This document shows positions 17,609-26,930 of a stretch of 64,000 nucleotides of DNA, one piece after another (position 1 is the first letter of the stretch; every line of letters begins with the position of its first letter). The stretch covers positions 78,317 to 142,316 of the forward strand of contig NZ_KI421505.1 of NCBI RefSeq assembly GCF_000473165.1, given 5' to 3'. The position numbers and the translations under genes are program-made. The notes beneath the pieces were generated by a model. The model did no database searches. It was not told the DNA's origin and worked only from the letters and a program-made list of their open reading frames with translations. Origin of the DNA: Leisingera aquimarina DSM 24565 (GTDB taxonomy: Bacteria > Pseudomonadota > Alphaproteobacteria > Rhodobacterales > Rhodobacteraceae).

Positions 17609-20600
17609 TCAAAGTTTGGCCAGCCAGCCAACTGCCGGATGGTTCGGCTTCAGCTTGCCGGAATGATAGGCGGCATAAAGTTCCGAGAACCATTCCCCCG
17701 GAGCACGGAACTGATAGCCGGTGATCCCCTTGGCCCGCTCGCCCAGCAGATAGGAATTCCAAGTGTTCGGGTAGCTTTCCTGATACACGACACCGCCGAT
17801 TTCGATCTTCTTGGCAATTGCCATGCTGGACCAGGGCTGGGCCGGTTCGGACGCCATGTCGATATGCGCCTGCATCTTGATGCGGCGGCTTTCCCACTCT
17901 TCGTCCGTGCAGGTCTCATCGGCCGGCTTATCCGGCACATGCGCGCCTTTGTTATGCGCCATATACTCGGTCGCATAAGCCTTGTCATAGCTGAACTTGG
18001 TGGCAATCTTCTCAGCAATAGCAGCGATATCCATGCCGTGTTCGGTCCAGCCGCCGTATTCCTTCTTGCCGCCGTTGCTTTTCATGAAGCTCTGCTTGTC
18101 GTCGACCGCATGGCCGACCTCATGCAGGGTGTTCCAGTTGAAAAAGGTGACAGGCTCCTCGTTCGCCGGTTTGCATTTTTCCAGCTCGGCGCGTTCTTCC
18201 GGGGTGGCGGCATCATCCAGGCTGCCAACCGCATCGTCGCTGCCAAAGGCATAATTGGGCGACACACCCGCATCGCCTTCATGCATCACAATCCGCTTCT
18301 CATTGCCCTGGTACATCGAGCCGCCCTTCGCGGCCTCATTGACCGCGAACTTCTGCAGCGAGTCGTTGTTCAGCGTGTGATCCAGCGGCAGATCCTGCAT
18401 CGCCTTGTAGAAGGCGACAATATTCGGCCCCTTCAGATTGGCATCGGCGATTTCCGACGCAGGCGCCAGATTTTCATTGCTGAAGTTCTTGATATCACAG
18501 CCAAAACGCGCCTTGAACGCCACTTTGACCACAGCCCGCTGCGCCTCAGGCTCCAGGTTGTCGATCATCGCGTCCAGCTCGTCGGTGCCGTTGGGGCGCG
18601 ACAGGATTTCCTTGATGTCGTCTTCCTTGGGCGGCGTGTTGGCCCGCATTTCAGCCATCACAAAGGCGCTGGTGCCGATGGCACGCGCCTCTTCCAGCAG
18701 CGTGATGGCCTCGCCCGGTTTCTTGCCCGCCACCGCGGCGGCGGCATCCGCCAGTTTCTTGCGCATGGTGTCGATGCTGGGCTTGATGGCATAGCGGTGC
18801 TCGTGCCCTTCCAGCACGGCCAGCCGCGGCTCCACCTCCGGTTTGGCCCGCAGCTCCTTGTACGCTTTGTGCTGTTCCGCCATCTCCAGCGCGGCTTTGG
18901 TCTGGGCAATGGCCGCCTCGATGTCCGCACTGGCCTTGGTGTAATTCTGCCCGCCCTTGGCCGCGGTTTCGGCACCAGCCAGCAGTTTCTCGACCGCGTC
19001 GGTCTCATCCTTCACATAGGCCGCTTCACCGTGACCGGTAACCGGGGTCAAAGCAGCACGTGCGCGGGTGATTTCCTGTTCGATGAACGCATATTGCGAG
19101 ATCACCTCATCCGCCGTGTTGCAGGCTTCCAGCGCGGCCAGCAGATGGCCCTTGGCGGTCTTGGCGTCCAGCCCGTCCTTGCCGCAGTTTTCAATCTCGG
19201 CATTTGCGGTATCCAGATGCGGCTTGGCCACGGCGGCGTTTTCACGGCTGCCGACCACCTTGATCGACAGTTTTGCCGCCTGCACCTGCGGCCACCAGGG
19301 GGCGCTGTCCTCATCGCCGCCAATGGCCGAGTTCACCGCCTCAAGAATACCATGGGTGTTGGCCGAGCTGATCGCCTCCTCAGCCGAGGCCGTCACCTCT
19401 TCGGCCATGGTCTTGGCAGTTGCATAATCGCTTGGCGCCAGTTTCACCAGATTATCGTATTTCGCGGTCAGCCGGGTCAGCTGCGCCGCGATCGCATCGG
19501 CATGCTTGTGGGCTTTTGCCTCGGCCAGCTTGGCCTCAGCCGCGGCCCGCGCGGGTTCATAGGCAGACGAGCCCTGGATCGAGGTCAGCAGCGCCTTGGC
19601 GTCTGCGGTGATCTGCTTCAGCAGCTTGATTGCCTGGGAATAATCATTCTCGCCCAGATCGGTCCTGGCGGTATCCAGCTTGGCCGCGGTCAGCCGGTCC
19701 GCCATCGCCTTGATCCGGTCCTTGGTGGCATCGTTGTTTTCCGGCGCCAGCGCATCCACCGCCGCCTGCGCGTCAGTGACAGCCTGATTGTACGGGGCCG
19801 CCGCCGCAATCAGGCGCTGGCACGCGGTGATTTTCTGATAGGCTTTCTCGAACATCGCCTTGGCAGCTGTGTACGTATGCGCCGCCTTCGCCGCCTCGTA
19901 TTTGGCGTAATCCGCATCCGCGCGTGCGATCTGATGCACGCCGGCTTCGTTGCCCGGCCCGATCAGCGCTGCACGAGGCACAACGAAATACTGGTTTTCC
20001 CAGCCCAGCACCGTCTTCAGCGTTTTCAGATCCTCATCCGTGGCTTTTTCCCAGCCCGCGGCAGCCTTGGCCTTGTCCGCAGCACCTTGGAAATCCCGGG
20101 CGGTCTGCTTGGTGGTGCTTTCATCCAGCAAGTCCTGGATTTCGGTCTTGCGATGGGTGAGCTGGGTCTCAACCGCACCGCCTTCAGTGGTGATCTTGGC
20201 AATCACTGCGGTGGCCCTGGTCCGGTCTGCCTTGATGGCCTTGTACAGCTCGCCATCGGCGCGGGCCTGCTCCGCCATCTTGCGCGCCGCCGCAATCTTG
20301 GCCTCCGCCCCCTTGTAATCATAACCCTCCGGCTTGATCAGATCATCCGCCTCCCCAGTCAGCCGGGTGATGTCATCCAGATGCGGCTGCAGGCAGGCGG
20401 CATCGTTCAGCGGCGCCAGTGCAGCGGCCTGTGCCGCCAGCGAGGTCTTCAGCTCGCCATAAGCGCGATGCTGGTGAACCAGCACCATGGCCATCTTCAG
20501 GTTCGAAATGGCGCTGTCCAGATGCGCCCTGGCATCGTCGTATTTCTTGGCCGTCTTGGCTTTTTCCGCTTCTGCCGCGGGCAGTTGCGCCTTGGCGATC

Positions 20601-23152
20601 AGCGCGGTGAAATCATTACCGGCATCCGCCGCAACAACCTTGTCGCGGATATCGGTGAAGACCTTGAACGCCGGGTCCCATTTCTTTTTCAGATCATCAA
20701 GCGCAGCGGTGTCGGTCATCCCGTCCAGCTCAACCGAGGCTTCCGCCGCCGCCTTGGCGCTGTCCACCCGTTTTTCCGCGTCCGCCACGCAGGTGTTCGC
20801 CGTGGTGAAATCCAGCTTCAGCGCCGCTGCCGCCGCCTCAGCCATCAGTGCCTTGGCATCGTCCAGCATCGGTGCCGCCTGGGCCACATTCTTCAGGGGG
20901 TCGATCTTGCCCTGAACCGCCAGCCGTTTTTCCTTGTAGGCCTTGCAGGCATCCGCCTGGGCCGTGGCTGCGGGCCAATCGCCCTGGGTGGCATCCAGAA
21001 GGGTCAGCGCGGTTGAGTATTTGTGCAGAACAGCTTCCGCCTTGGCCGAAGCAAGATCCGCCTCCATTTTCAATATGATGACCTGAATGCCCGAGGCACC
21101 GTCGTGGTCCTTGAAATCCTTCAGCTTGGCCTCAAAGGCCGTTAGTTTGGGCGCATACTGCTGAACAACCGGGATTTCTTTTTCAATGAAGGGCCGCACG
21201 CTCCAGAACTTGCCGAGCTTCTTCAGGGACTCGCCGTAATCCTTGGTCGTGGCCACATCTGAATCGGTGTAATAGCCGTTTGCTTCATCCAGCTTATCGG
21301 TCAGCAGCGTTTTGATTGCAGCCGCCAGACCAGCCCAGCTGTCGACCCAGGTCTTGGCATTCGGGCGCTGGGTTTCATAGGTTGTCCGCTGCTTGCGCAC
21401 CTTGGCGGTCTTGCCATGAACCGTAGCAACTTCGTCAAGCTTTTTGATGCCGTCTTTGAATTTCTTCGCGGCCTTGTCCACCTGCGCCGCATCATACAGA
21501 CGCTCCATTTCGCGCGCCGCGTCATCAATCGCAGGATCGCCGACCGAGACACCGCGGGCCGCATCGGCCAGGGCCTTGCGGTCCGGGTCAAGCGCCATGA
21601 AATGCGCAAAGTCATCGGCCAGAATCTCGGCCTTGGCAATTTCAGCCTCCGCTGCGGCCAGATCATCCGTGGCGGTTTTCAGATCGTGGCCCTTGGCCTT
21701 GTCGACCGCAGCCGTGCGCAGCCCGTTGATCCGGGTGATTTCCGGCGCAATCTCCGGCGCCGCGGCCTTGGGGTGGCTGGTCAAAGGCACCAGCCGCAGA
21801 TCGAAAATCTCCAGCGCCTTCTGAAAAGCGGTCTTGGCGCCGGTGTCGGCGGCAACGGCCTTTTCCAACGCATCCAGCGCCTTTTCCCCGGCCTCCAGTT
21901 TGGCGCCATTGGCGTCTTCGGGTTTTGCCTTGGCCTGCGCGGCCAGTGCTTCGACCTTGTCGAGCGCGGCTTTCCACTTGTCAGGTGTCTGGCTGACAGC
22001 CTCGGGCACCATGGTGTTGTAGGTCTTGACCGGCCCGTCGCGCAGCGCCTTCAGCGCCGCCTCGATCCGGGCGATCTGGTCTGCCAGATCGGCATCTGCC
22101 GTATCGCCGCCAGCGTCATCCGAAGGCGGTGCCGCCTGTTCCGGCGCCTTGGCCGGGGCGTCGGGCTTGGCGGTGGTGACGGTATCCCCCTCCCCTGCCG
22201 ATGCGGCTTCGGCAACCGCCGGTGCCGCGTCCTCTTCGGCAGTTTCGGCCGCCGCCTGGCGGGCCTTGGAAATGGCCTGGGCCAACGGCCCGACCGCCTT
22301 GAGCGCGCCTTCATAATCCGGCGGCGTGGCGGCCGCGCGGGCCTTGATCTGCGTCCAGACGTTTTCGATTTTTGCCGACTGCGGCGTCTTGAGCGCCAGA
22401 ACCTCGGTGATCAGCGGCTCCAACTTGCCCGCGGCCTGCTGCCATTTGCCTTCCAGCAGGGTTTGCCGTTTGGCCCGGGCCGCGGCGTCCTGGGCCGCAG
22501 TCTTCATTTCGGCGGACAGTTTGGCGACATGCTCGAGCGCCGCCGCATAGCCGCTGCCCTCCGCCTTGGCCTGAATCGCCGTCCACAACGCGTCAGCCTT
22601 GGACAGGTCGATGCCGGCAATATCCCGGAGTTTGGCCAGATTGGCCTCAACCTTGGCGGAGGTGGTTTTCCATTTGGTTTCTGCCGGATCAGGTTCCGCC
22701 GAGGGCGCTGCCGTCGCTTCGGCGGGATCCTCGGTGACGGTATCGCCGCTGGCCGCAGGGGCCGCCTGCGGGCCTTCATCCGCGGCCTCCTCGTCGTCAT
22801 CCGCCTCTGACTCAACGACATTTCCGCCGGGGTCCAGAATGAGGATCTTGTATTTCAGCCCCACCACCATGAACATCTTCTTGGCCTTGCGCGCCATGCC
22901 CGGCACTATCTTGCCCTCGACTGTCAGCGACAGTTCCTTGCCGTCCAGCGTCAGCGTCCCAAAGGTGAACTGCGGCGTCTCGCCGTCGGATTTGGCCTGC
23001 TTGCCCAGGACCTTGGCGGCCTTGGTCTTATGGGTGAGAAAGACCGAGTTTTCGATTTTCTTGCCAAAGCACAACCCGAAGGACAGCGCGCGCTTCTTCG
23101 CAATCGCCATCTGTTGCTTGATTTCTTTTGCGGCAGATCCATCAAGAGGCAT
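17609..23152 (-). CDS. giant helical-repeat protein with C-terminal HExxH zincin domain
   Basis: An 1847-residue protein without signal peptide or membrane segments. Residues 1-115 form a small beta-rich domain that I do not recognise. Residues 116-158 are an acidic, Ala/Pro-rich linker; a second linker lies near residues 340-385, and both contain GDTVT. From about 160 to 1500 it is Ala/Lys-rich helix with units of roughly 80-95 residues (recurring DY..A...L..A and HxAYxEL patterns). Residues 1507-1847 form a C-terminal domain with HEVGH (1677-1681, in TLHEVGHAVDD) and downstream Glu1824 in EWFSEL, the layout of a gluzincin metallopeptidase. The start follows AGGAG. The function is unknown; a toxin-like or surface-processing peptidase on a long stalk is one idea. 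Confidence 0.8.
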   Translation of the reverse strand: MPLDGSAAKEIKQQMAIAKKRALSFGLCFGKKIENSVFLTHKTKAAKVLGKQAKSDGETPQFTFGTLTLDGKELSLTVEGKIVPGMARKAKKMFMVVGLKYKILILDPGGNVVESEADDDEEAADEGPQAAPAASGDTVTEDPAEATAAPSAEPDPAETKWKTTSAKVEANLAKLRDIAGIDLSKADALWTAIQAKAEGSGYAAALEHVAKLSAEMKTAAQDAAARAKRQTLLEGKWQQAAGKLEPLITEVLALKTPQSAKIENVWTQIKARAAATPPDYEGALKAVGPLAQAISKARQAAAETAEEDAAPAVAEAASAGEGDTVTTAKPDAPAKAPEQAAPPSDDAGGDTADADLADQIARIEAALKALRDGPVKTYNTMVPEAVSQTPDKWKAALDKVEALAAQAKAKPEDANGAKLEAGEKALDALEKAVAADTGAKTAFQKALEIFDLRLVPLTSHPKAAAPEIAPEITRINGLRTAAVDKAKGHDLKTATDDLAAAEAEIAKAEILADDFAHFMALDPDRKALADAARGVSVGDPAIDDAAREMERLYDAAQVDKAAKKFKDGIKKLDEVATVHGKTAKVRKQRTTYETQRPNAKTWVDSWAGLAAAIKTLLTDKLDEANGYYTDSDVATTKDYGESLKKLGKFWSVRPFIEKEIPVVQQYAPKLTAFEAKLKDFKDHDGASGIQVIILKMEADLASAKAEAVLHKYSTALTLLDATQGDWPAATAQADACKAYKEKRLAVQGKIDPLKNVAQAAPMLDDAKALMAEAAAAALKLDFTTANTCVADAEKRVDSAKAAAEASVELDGMTDTAALDDLKKKWDPAFKVFTDIRDKVVAADAGNDFTALIAKAQLPAAEAEKAKTAKKYDDARAHLDSAISNLKMAMVLVHQHRAYGELKTSLAAQAAALAPLNDAACLQPHLDDITRLTGEADDLIKPEGYDYKGAEAKIAAARKMAEQARADGELYKAIKADRTRATAVIAKITTEGGAVETQLTHRKTEIQDLLDESTTKQTARDFQGAADKAKAAAGWEKATDEDLKTLKTVLGWENQYFVVPRAALIGPGNEAGVHQIARADADYAKYEAAKAAHTYTAAKAMFEKAYQKITACQRLIAAAAPYNQAVTDAQAAVDALAPENNDATKDRIKAMADRLTAAKLDTARTDLGENDYSQAIKLLKQITADAKALLTSIQGSSAYEPARAAAEAKLAEAKAHKHADAIAAQLTRLTAKYDNLVKLAPSDYATAKTMAEEVTASAEEAISSANTHGILEAVNSAIGGDEDSAPWWPQVQAAKLSIKVVGSRENAAVAKPHLDTANAEIENCGKDGLDAKTAKGHLLAALEACNTADEVISQYAFIEQEITRARAALTPVTGHGEAAYVKDETDAVEKLLAGAETAAKGGQNYTKASADIEAAIAQTKAALEMAEQHKAYKELRAKPEVEPRLAVLEGHEHRYAIKPSIDTMRKKLADAAAAVAGKKPGEAITLLEEARAIGTSAFVMAEMRANTPPKEDDIKEILSRPNGTDELDAMIDNLEPEAQRAVVKVAFKARFGCDIKNFSNENLAPASEIADANLKGPNIVAFYKAMQDLPLDHTLNNDSLQKFAVNEAAKGGSMYQGNEKRIVMHEGDAGVSPNYAFGSDDAVGSLDDAATPEERAELEKCKPANEEPVTFFNWNTLHEVGHAVDDKQSFMKSNGGKKEYGGWTEHGMDIAAIAEKIATKFSYDKAYATEYMAHNKGAHVPDKPADETCTDEEWESRRIKMQAHIDMASEPAQPWSSMAIAKKIEIGGVVYQESYPNTWNSYLLGERAKGITGYQFRAPGEWFSELYAAYHSGKLKPNHPAVGWLAKL

Positions 23153-23251
23153 GGGCAGCTCCTGAGTTAAAAAACTGTTTAAAACTGGGGTGTTAGCTAG
23201 TGCTACGTTCAAGCGTCGCATGGAACCCGGATTCCAGCAAGATTTTTTTCT

Positions 23252-23257
23252 TGTCAA
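23252..23257 (-). promoter_or_regulatory. possible -35 box of the giant-gene operon
   Basis: A TTGACA hexamer lies on the minus strand 100 bp upstream of the start codon. The hexamer at 17-bp spacing (GAATCC) is a poor -10 box, so the assignment is weak. Confidence 0.25.
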
Positions 23258-23338
23258 TTGCCTCAGGCTGCGCACACTCAATCTGGACATCCATCAAGGT
23301 GAGACGCTGATGACTTTCCAGCCAGCCGCTTTGGCCGA

Positions 23339-23812
23339 ATGACGGGTTTGCGCCCTGCCCGTGCCATGATGCTTGCAGTCCTCGCAGGCCTGTGCGGCGG
23401 CGGGCTGGCAGTGTACTCATTTGCCTCTGACACCGTGACCGGAAACAGCGGAGAGATTTCAATGGCTTCAACCTCGGCAGAAAGTTTTGACGGCGCCTGG
23501 ATCGTTCAGGAGGTCCAGGACGTCGATCTGGCGCAGTTCGAAGAGCTGCGGTTTGATTTTGACGGCGGCACGCTTTACGGATCCAGCCCCTGCAGAAGTT
23601 TCACCACAACCTTCGGGCCGGACATGCAGAACATCATGTTTTCGCCATTTGAGATCGGCGGCGGGCTATGCGACGAAGCGACAATGATCGCCGAGCGGGA
23701 ATTCCTGCAGCAAGTCGGCTTGGTCAACCGGATGGTGCTGACCGGGGACGGGCAGCTGGTGATGTATAATTTTGAAAAACCGCTGTTGTGGGCCAAACGG
23801 CTGGTCGGCTGA
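23339..23812 (+). CDS. META-domain (HslJ-like) exported protein
   Basis: A 157-residue protein with an N-terminal hydrophobic segment (about residues 10-30, LAVLAGLCGGGLAVYSF) that could be a signal peptide or anchor. The rest matches the META/HslJ pattern: a GSSPCRSF strand, then a MFSPFEIGGGLCDEA segment with a second Cys, and a final LTGDGQLVMY strand. META proteins are small periplasmic or outer-membrane proteins of unclear role. Alternative ATGs at 23366 and 23369 would shorten it by about 9 residues; none has a good ribosome site. It is divergent from the giant gene and convergent with parB. Confidence 0.65.
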   Translation: MTGLRPARAMMLAVLAGLCGGGLAVYSFASDTVTGNSGEISMASTSAESFDGAWIVQEVQDVDLAQFEELRFDFDGGTLYGSSPCRSFTTTFGPDMQNIMFSPFEIGGGLCDEATMIAEREFLQQVGLVNRMVLTGDGQLVMYNFEKPLLWAKRLVG

Positions 23813-23822
23813 TCCAGCATAG

Positions 23823-23837
23823 GTTTCGCTGCGAAAC
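23823..23837. repeat. candidate parS site 1
   Basis: GTTTCGCTGCGAAAC, a palindrome with a one-base centre, extended to 19 bp by AGG and CCT. It is one of three identical-arm copies in or beside parAB and absent elsewhere in the parts I examined. It lies between the META gene and parB. Confidence 0.7.
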
Positions 23838-23887
23838 CTGCGGAATTGCTGTACTGCCAGTTTCGTAAAAGACATAGCGGAAATGGA

Positions 23888-23915
23888 AAACCCCGGCCTG
23901 CCAGGACCGGGGTTT
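23888..23915 (-). terminator. parAB terminator hairpin
   Basis: A 9-bp stem AAACCCCGG/CCGGGGTTT around a 10-nt loop. Read on the minus strand it is followed by TTTTCCATTT, so it fits a terminator for parB. It partly overlaps parS site 2. Confidence 0.6.
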
Positions 23916-23926
23916 CGCAGCGAAAC
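23912..23926. repeat. candidate parS site 2
   Basis: GTTTCGCAGCGAAAC, the same palindrome as site 1 with A at the centre. It lies 18 bp beyond the parB stop. Confidence 0.7.
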
Positions 23927-23944
23927 CGGGAACTGCGCCCTGCC

Positions 23945-25039
23945 CTATCCGCCGTGCTCCAGCAGGTGGCGCACATTGTCCATGACCGCATCAACCAGTT
24001 CAGCCGTCACCTCGCCGCCGGAAAACCGGATGGCATAGCCGCCGGGCCCGTATTCGCGTTCGATTGTAATGCCGCTGGCGACGCGGGTCTTGCGGGACCG
24101 CTCCACTTTTTGCACGGTCTTGGGGCGCCCCCCCCGGCCAGGGTCCTGCGGAGCGCCTTCGGCGTTCTCAACCACCGGCAGCATGGCTTCCCACTCTTCC
24201 GCCGCAGAGCGCCCTCCTGCCTGCTCCAGAGCGGTGCGGAGCTGCTCAGCCCCGCCGCTCCGCAGTGCGGCGGCCAGGCGCAGGCACTGGCGTTCATTTA
24301 GGCCAGTGGCATGGGACAGCATATCGCCCAGTTCCTCATGGATCAGGGCAAATGAGCGGATCTTGGAGCGTTTGGCCTTGGAGGCGTTCTGAAACAGCAC
24401 CGCGACGGCTTCGTCCACTGTCGGGAATACCCCGTCATGCACCGCCGAGGCCGCCGCCCTGCCCCGTTCGTACTGGCTGAGGCCCGAGCGGATTTCGTTC
24501 TCCTCGATCATCGAGACCAGCGCATTTGCAAGGCTGCCGGGTTCGCGGATGAAGGCCGGGATGGTTTGGAACCGTTCGCCGCCGCTCAGCCCGTTCAGGC
24601 GGCGCAGGGCTGTCAGGCGGCGGTAGCCGGAGACCAGCGCATACTTGCCCGCGTCCTCGGGATTGAGCGGCTCGAACACTTCGATCGGCAGGCGCAGGCC
24701 GTTGACCGAAACCGAGGTCATCAGCTCCTGCATTTCCTCCTCGTCCAGCACGATCCGGTCGCGGTTCAGGGCATCCGCGGTGATCTGTTCCAGCGGGATT
24801 TCCACCGCCACCAGCCCCTTGCTTGTCGCGTCGCGCAGACGTTCGGCGTCTGCCTTGTCTCGGGCGATGGCTTCGCGGTCGGCCTGGGGCAGGGGGTCGG
24901 CATGGCGGGCGGCATCGGCCACCACATCGGCAATCGGCGGCCGCAGGCCGGGGCCGCGCGACAGATCGCGGTCAATGCCTGCTTCGATCTCTTTCAATGC
25001 CTCGGGCGAGGGGGTCTCAAGCTGTCTGCGTCTGGCCAT
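23945..25039 (-). CDS. parB: ParB-family partition protein
   Basis: A 364-residue centromere-binding protein. The N-terminal ParB/Srx domain (about residues 75-175) has the arginine patch GYRRLTALRR used for CTP and ParB-ParB contacts, followed by an ENEIRSGLS segment that corresponds to the ENxQR box. A helix-turn-helix region (about 180-260) and a basic linker lead to a C-terminal dimerisation segment (VDAVMDNVRHLL). The start follows GGAGAG and overlaps the end of parA by 23 bp. Its sites are probably the GTTTCGCNGCGAAAC palindromes nearby. Confidence 0.9.
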   Translation of the reverse strand: MARRRQLETPSPEALKEIEAGIDRDLSRGPGLRPPIADVVADAARHADPLPQADREAIARDKADAERLRDATSKGLVAVEIPLEQITADALNRDRIVLDEEEMQELMTSVSVNGLRLPIEVFEPLNPEDAGKYALVSGYRRLTALRRLNGLSGGERFQTIPAFIREPGSLANALVSMIEENEIRSGLSQYERGRAAASAVHDGVFPTVDEAVAVLFQNASKAKRSKIRSFALIHEELGDMLSHATGLNERQCLRLAAALRSGGAEQLRTALEQAGGRSAAEEWEAMLPVVENAEGAPQDPGRGGRPKTVQKVERSRKTRVASGITIEREYGPGGYAIRFSGGEVTAELVDAVMDNVRHLLEHGG

Positions 25040-26438
25040 CTTCGCTCTCCTCTACTGCGGTTTCTGCCTGCTGCATCTGCTGATCGCGCCACCAGCTGCC
25101 GATCAGAAGTTCCTTGAACTCCGCATAGGTGCGGTCGAACACCTCGCGGCCGCGCACATAGGTGTCGCGGTTGAAGTTGCGGTAATCCGCCTCGTAGATA
25201 CCGGAAACGCTTTCGCCGGCCTGGCCGACCATGGCGGTATAATCCTGCCGGTAGGCGTTCATCATGTCACCGAAATAGGCCTGTATCACATTGGCCAGAT
25301 CGGTCTGCTGGCTGGCGTCAAAACGGGTGATCAGGGCGCGCACCACGTCCCATTCGAATTTCATCTCCGGCAGGCCCGCGCGGCGGCGGCCGGCATTTTC
25401 ACCGTCCTCGATCGAGGCGAAGGTGGAATAGAGCATGTCAAAGAACCGGCCGGTGGAATCGAACTCAAGAAATGACGCTCCAAGCGGCACCATCAGGATA
25501 TCGGCGGCGGCCAGAGCATTGATGGTTAGATAGCCGAGGGCAGGGGGGGTATCCAGAAGGATGATATCGTAGTCGTCCAGCGCACCGCCCTGATCCAGCG
25601 CGTTGGTCAGCGCATCCCACAGCGCCCAATTGCGCAGCCCCATGCGCCAGACCGGGATCTGGAATTCGGCCCAGTAGAGGTTCAGCTGCGCGCCGATCAG
25701 GTCGATATTGGGCCAGTGGGTTTTCTGAACCACGTTTCGCAGCGAAACCTCCCTGGCCTCGGTCAGGGTCTCATCAAGGGGAATAGGGTCTAATCCAGAG
25801 GCGGCGCGGACTTTGTTTTCGGCTTCCACCGCTTCGGCGTAGTCGCGGGCGAGGAGGGGGAAGACGGTCTGCCATTCGTCCGCCACCTGGCCGCCCATGA
25901 TCGAGGTCATCGAGCCCTGGCTGTCGAGGTCGACCACCAGCACCTTGTAACCGTCGAGCGCGGCGGACATGGCGAGATGGGCGGCGGTGGAGGTTTTGCC
26001 GACGCCGCCCTTGAAGTTGGCCACGGCCACGACCTTGGCGGGCAGGCCTTCGGGGCGGTAGGGGCGGTATTCCTTGGTGCTGATGCCTTCCTCGGCGAAA
26101 TGGTCGCGCAGCTTCAGCACGTCTTCCAGGGTGAACCAGCGCGAGCCGCTGGCGCCTTCGCCCTGCGGCAGATCCGGGTTCTTATTCAGCACCCGGCGCA
26201 GGTGGGCGGGGGCGACGGGGATCAGGTAGCGGCAGACTTCCCAGGTGGAAAAGCTGCGCAGGCGTTTGCGGCCGTCGGGGGCGTAGCCGCGTTTGGCCAG
26301 ATCATCGCGACCGCGGCCTGCAAAAGCTGCGGCCTTGGCGAATCTTGCGGTATCGACGAGCTCGCCGAGCTTGGCCGCTGCAGCCTCCGGATCAAGGTTG
26401 AAATAGGGCGGCAGGGGGGTGTCAGGTTTCTTTGCCAT
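25017..26438 (-). CDS. parA: ParA-family partition ATPase with N-terminal DNA-binding domain
   Basis: A 473-residue type Ia ParA. The N-terminal 110 residues hold a MerR-like helix-turn-helix (FSTWEVCRYL, then SRWFTLEDVLKL), which in this class binds the par promoter for autoregulation. The ATPase has the deviant Walker A NFKGGVGKTST, switch motif DLDSQGS and LLDTPPALG. ParA moves ParB-parS complexes over the nucleoid. The start (MAKKPD) follows GAGGCAC; an upstream extension of 55 residues is not credible. A third parS candidate lies inside the gene. Confidence 0.92.
   Translation of the reverse strand: MAKKPDTPLPPYFNLDPEAAAAKLGELVDTARFAKAAAFAGRGRDDLAKRGYAPDGRKRLRSFSTWEVCRYLIPVAPAHLRRVLNKNPDLPQGEGASGSRWFTLEDVLKLRDHFAEEGISTKEYRPYRPEGLPAKVVAVANFKGGVGKTSTAAHLAMSAALDGYKVLVVDLDSQGSMTSIMGGQVADEWQTVFPLLARDYAEAVEAENKVRAASGLDPIPLDETLTEAREVSLRNVVQKTHWPNIDLIGAQLNLYWAEFQIPVWRMGLRNWALWDALTNALDQGGALDDYDIILLDTPPALGYLTINALAAADILMVPLGASFLEFDSTGRFFDMLYSTFASIEDGENAGRRRAGLPEMKFEWDVVRALITRFDASQQTDLANVIQAYFGDMMNAYRQDYTAMVGQAGESVSGIYEADYRNFNRDTYVRGREVFDRTYAEFKELLIGSWWRDQQMQQAETAVEESEDGQTQTA
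25734..25748. repeat. candidate parS site 3, inside parA
   Basis: GTTTCGCAGCGAAAC is identical to site 2 and lies within the parA coding sequence. A 15-base exact match within the parA gene supports a selected ParB site. Confidence 0.65.
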
Positions 26439-26712
26439 GTGACATGTGCCTCGGGTAAATCGCCTGTTTGGCGTGTTATCCTTGGTTTTGTCGCACATCC
26501 TGGGGAGAGAGTGAATCATTATCTGGCAACGCATCTGTTTTGCGCGGCCGTCCGGCTTCCCCGCTGTATATGTCTCTGTTCCCCGAAAATCACTATGGCA
26601 CAAACAGGTTGAAATGTTGTGAATCTTTGATTCAGTTTAGAGTCTTTAGGTCCACTAAGTGATTATTTATCAGACGGTTAGATATGCTTGCGGACCTGCT
26701 TCCGGTATGAAA

Positions 26713-26796
26713 GGCACCCGTTTGCAGGAGCATTGGTACCCATCTGCGGGAGCAAGGGCCCCGATTCGCAGGAAGACAGGCACCCGCGACTCGGAG
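26713..26796. repeat. direct iterons 1-4
   Basis: GGCACCCGTTTGCAGGAG (26713-26730), GGTACCCATCTGCGGGAG (26735-26752), a degenerate copy at about 26757-26775, and GGCACCCGCGACTCGGAG (26779-26796). The spacing of starts is 22 bp each, two helical turns. Confidence 0.78.
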
Positions 26797-26888
26797 ACCG
26801 GAAATCAGGCGGTTTCAGGACCCATATTAGCCGGAAAACGGTGGAAACCAGCGTGGAATGGCGCCCGGAACCAGGAAGATCCTGTAAA

Positions 26889-26930
26889 GGTACCCGTTTG
26901 CGGGACGGGGCTTTCCCGTAAACGGGTGCC
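26889..26930. repeat. inverted iteron pair upstream of rep
   Basis: GGTACCCGTTTGCGGGA (26889-26905) faces TCCCGTAAACGGGTGCC (26914-26930) across 8 bp, with 2 mismatches in 17. A partial direct copy overlaps it up to 26940. In Rep_3 plasmids such an inverted repeat is the operator where dimers of the initiator repress their own gene. Confidence 0.75.

Noticed and set aside
17639..21016. Open frame of 1125 codons on the plus strand opposite the giant gene
   Set aside because: It is antisense to a coding frame with clear domains; long antisense frames arise from the GC-rich third-position bias. It has no ribosome site and no recognisable domain.
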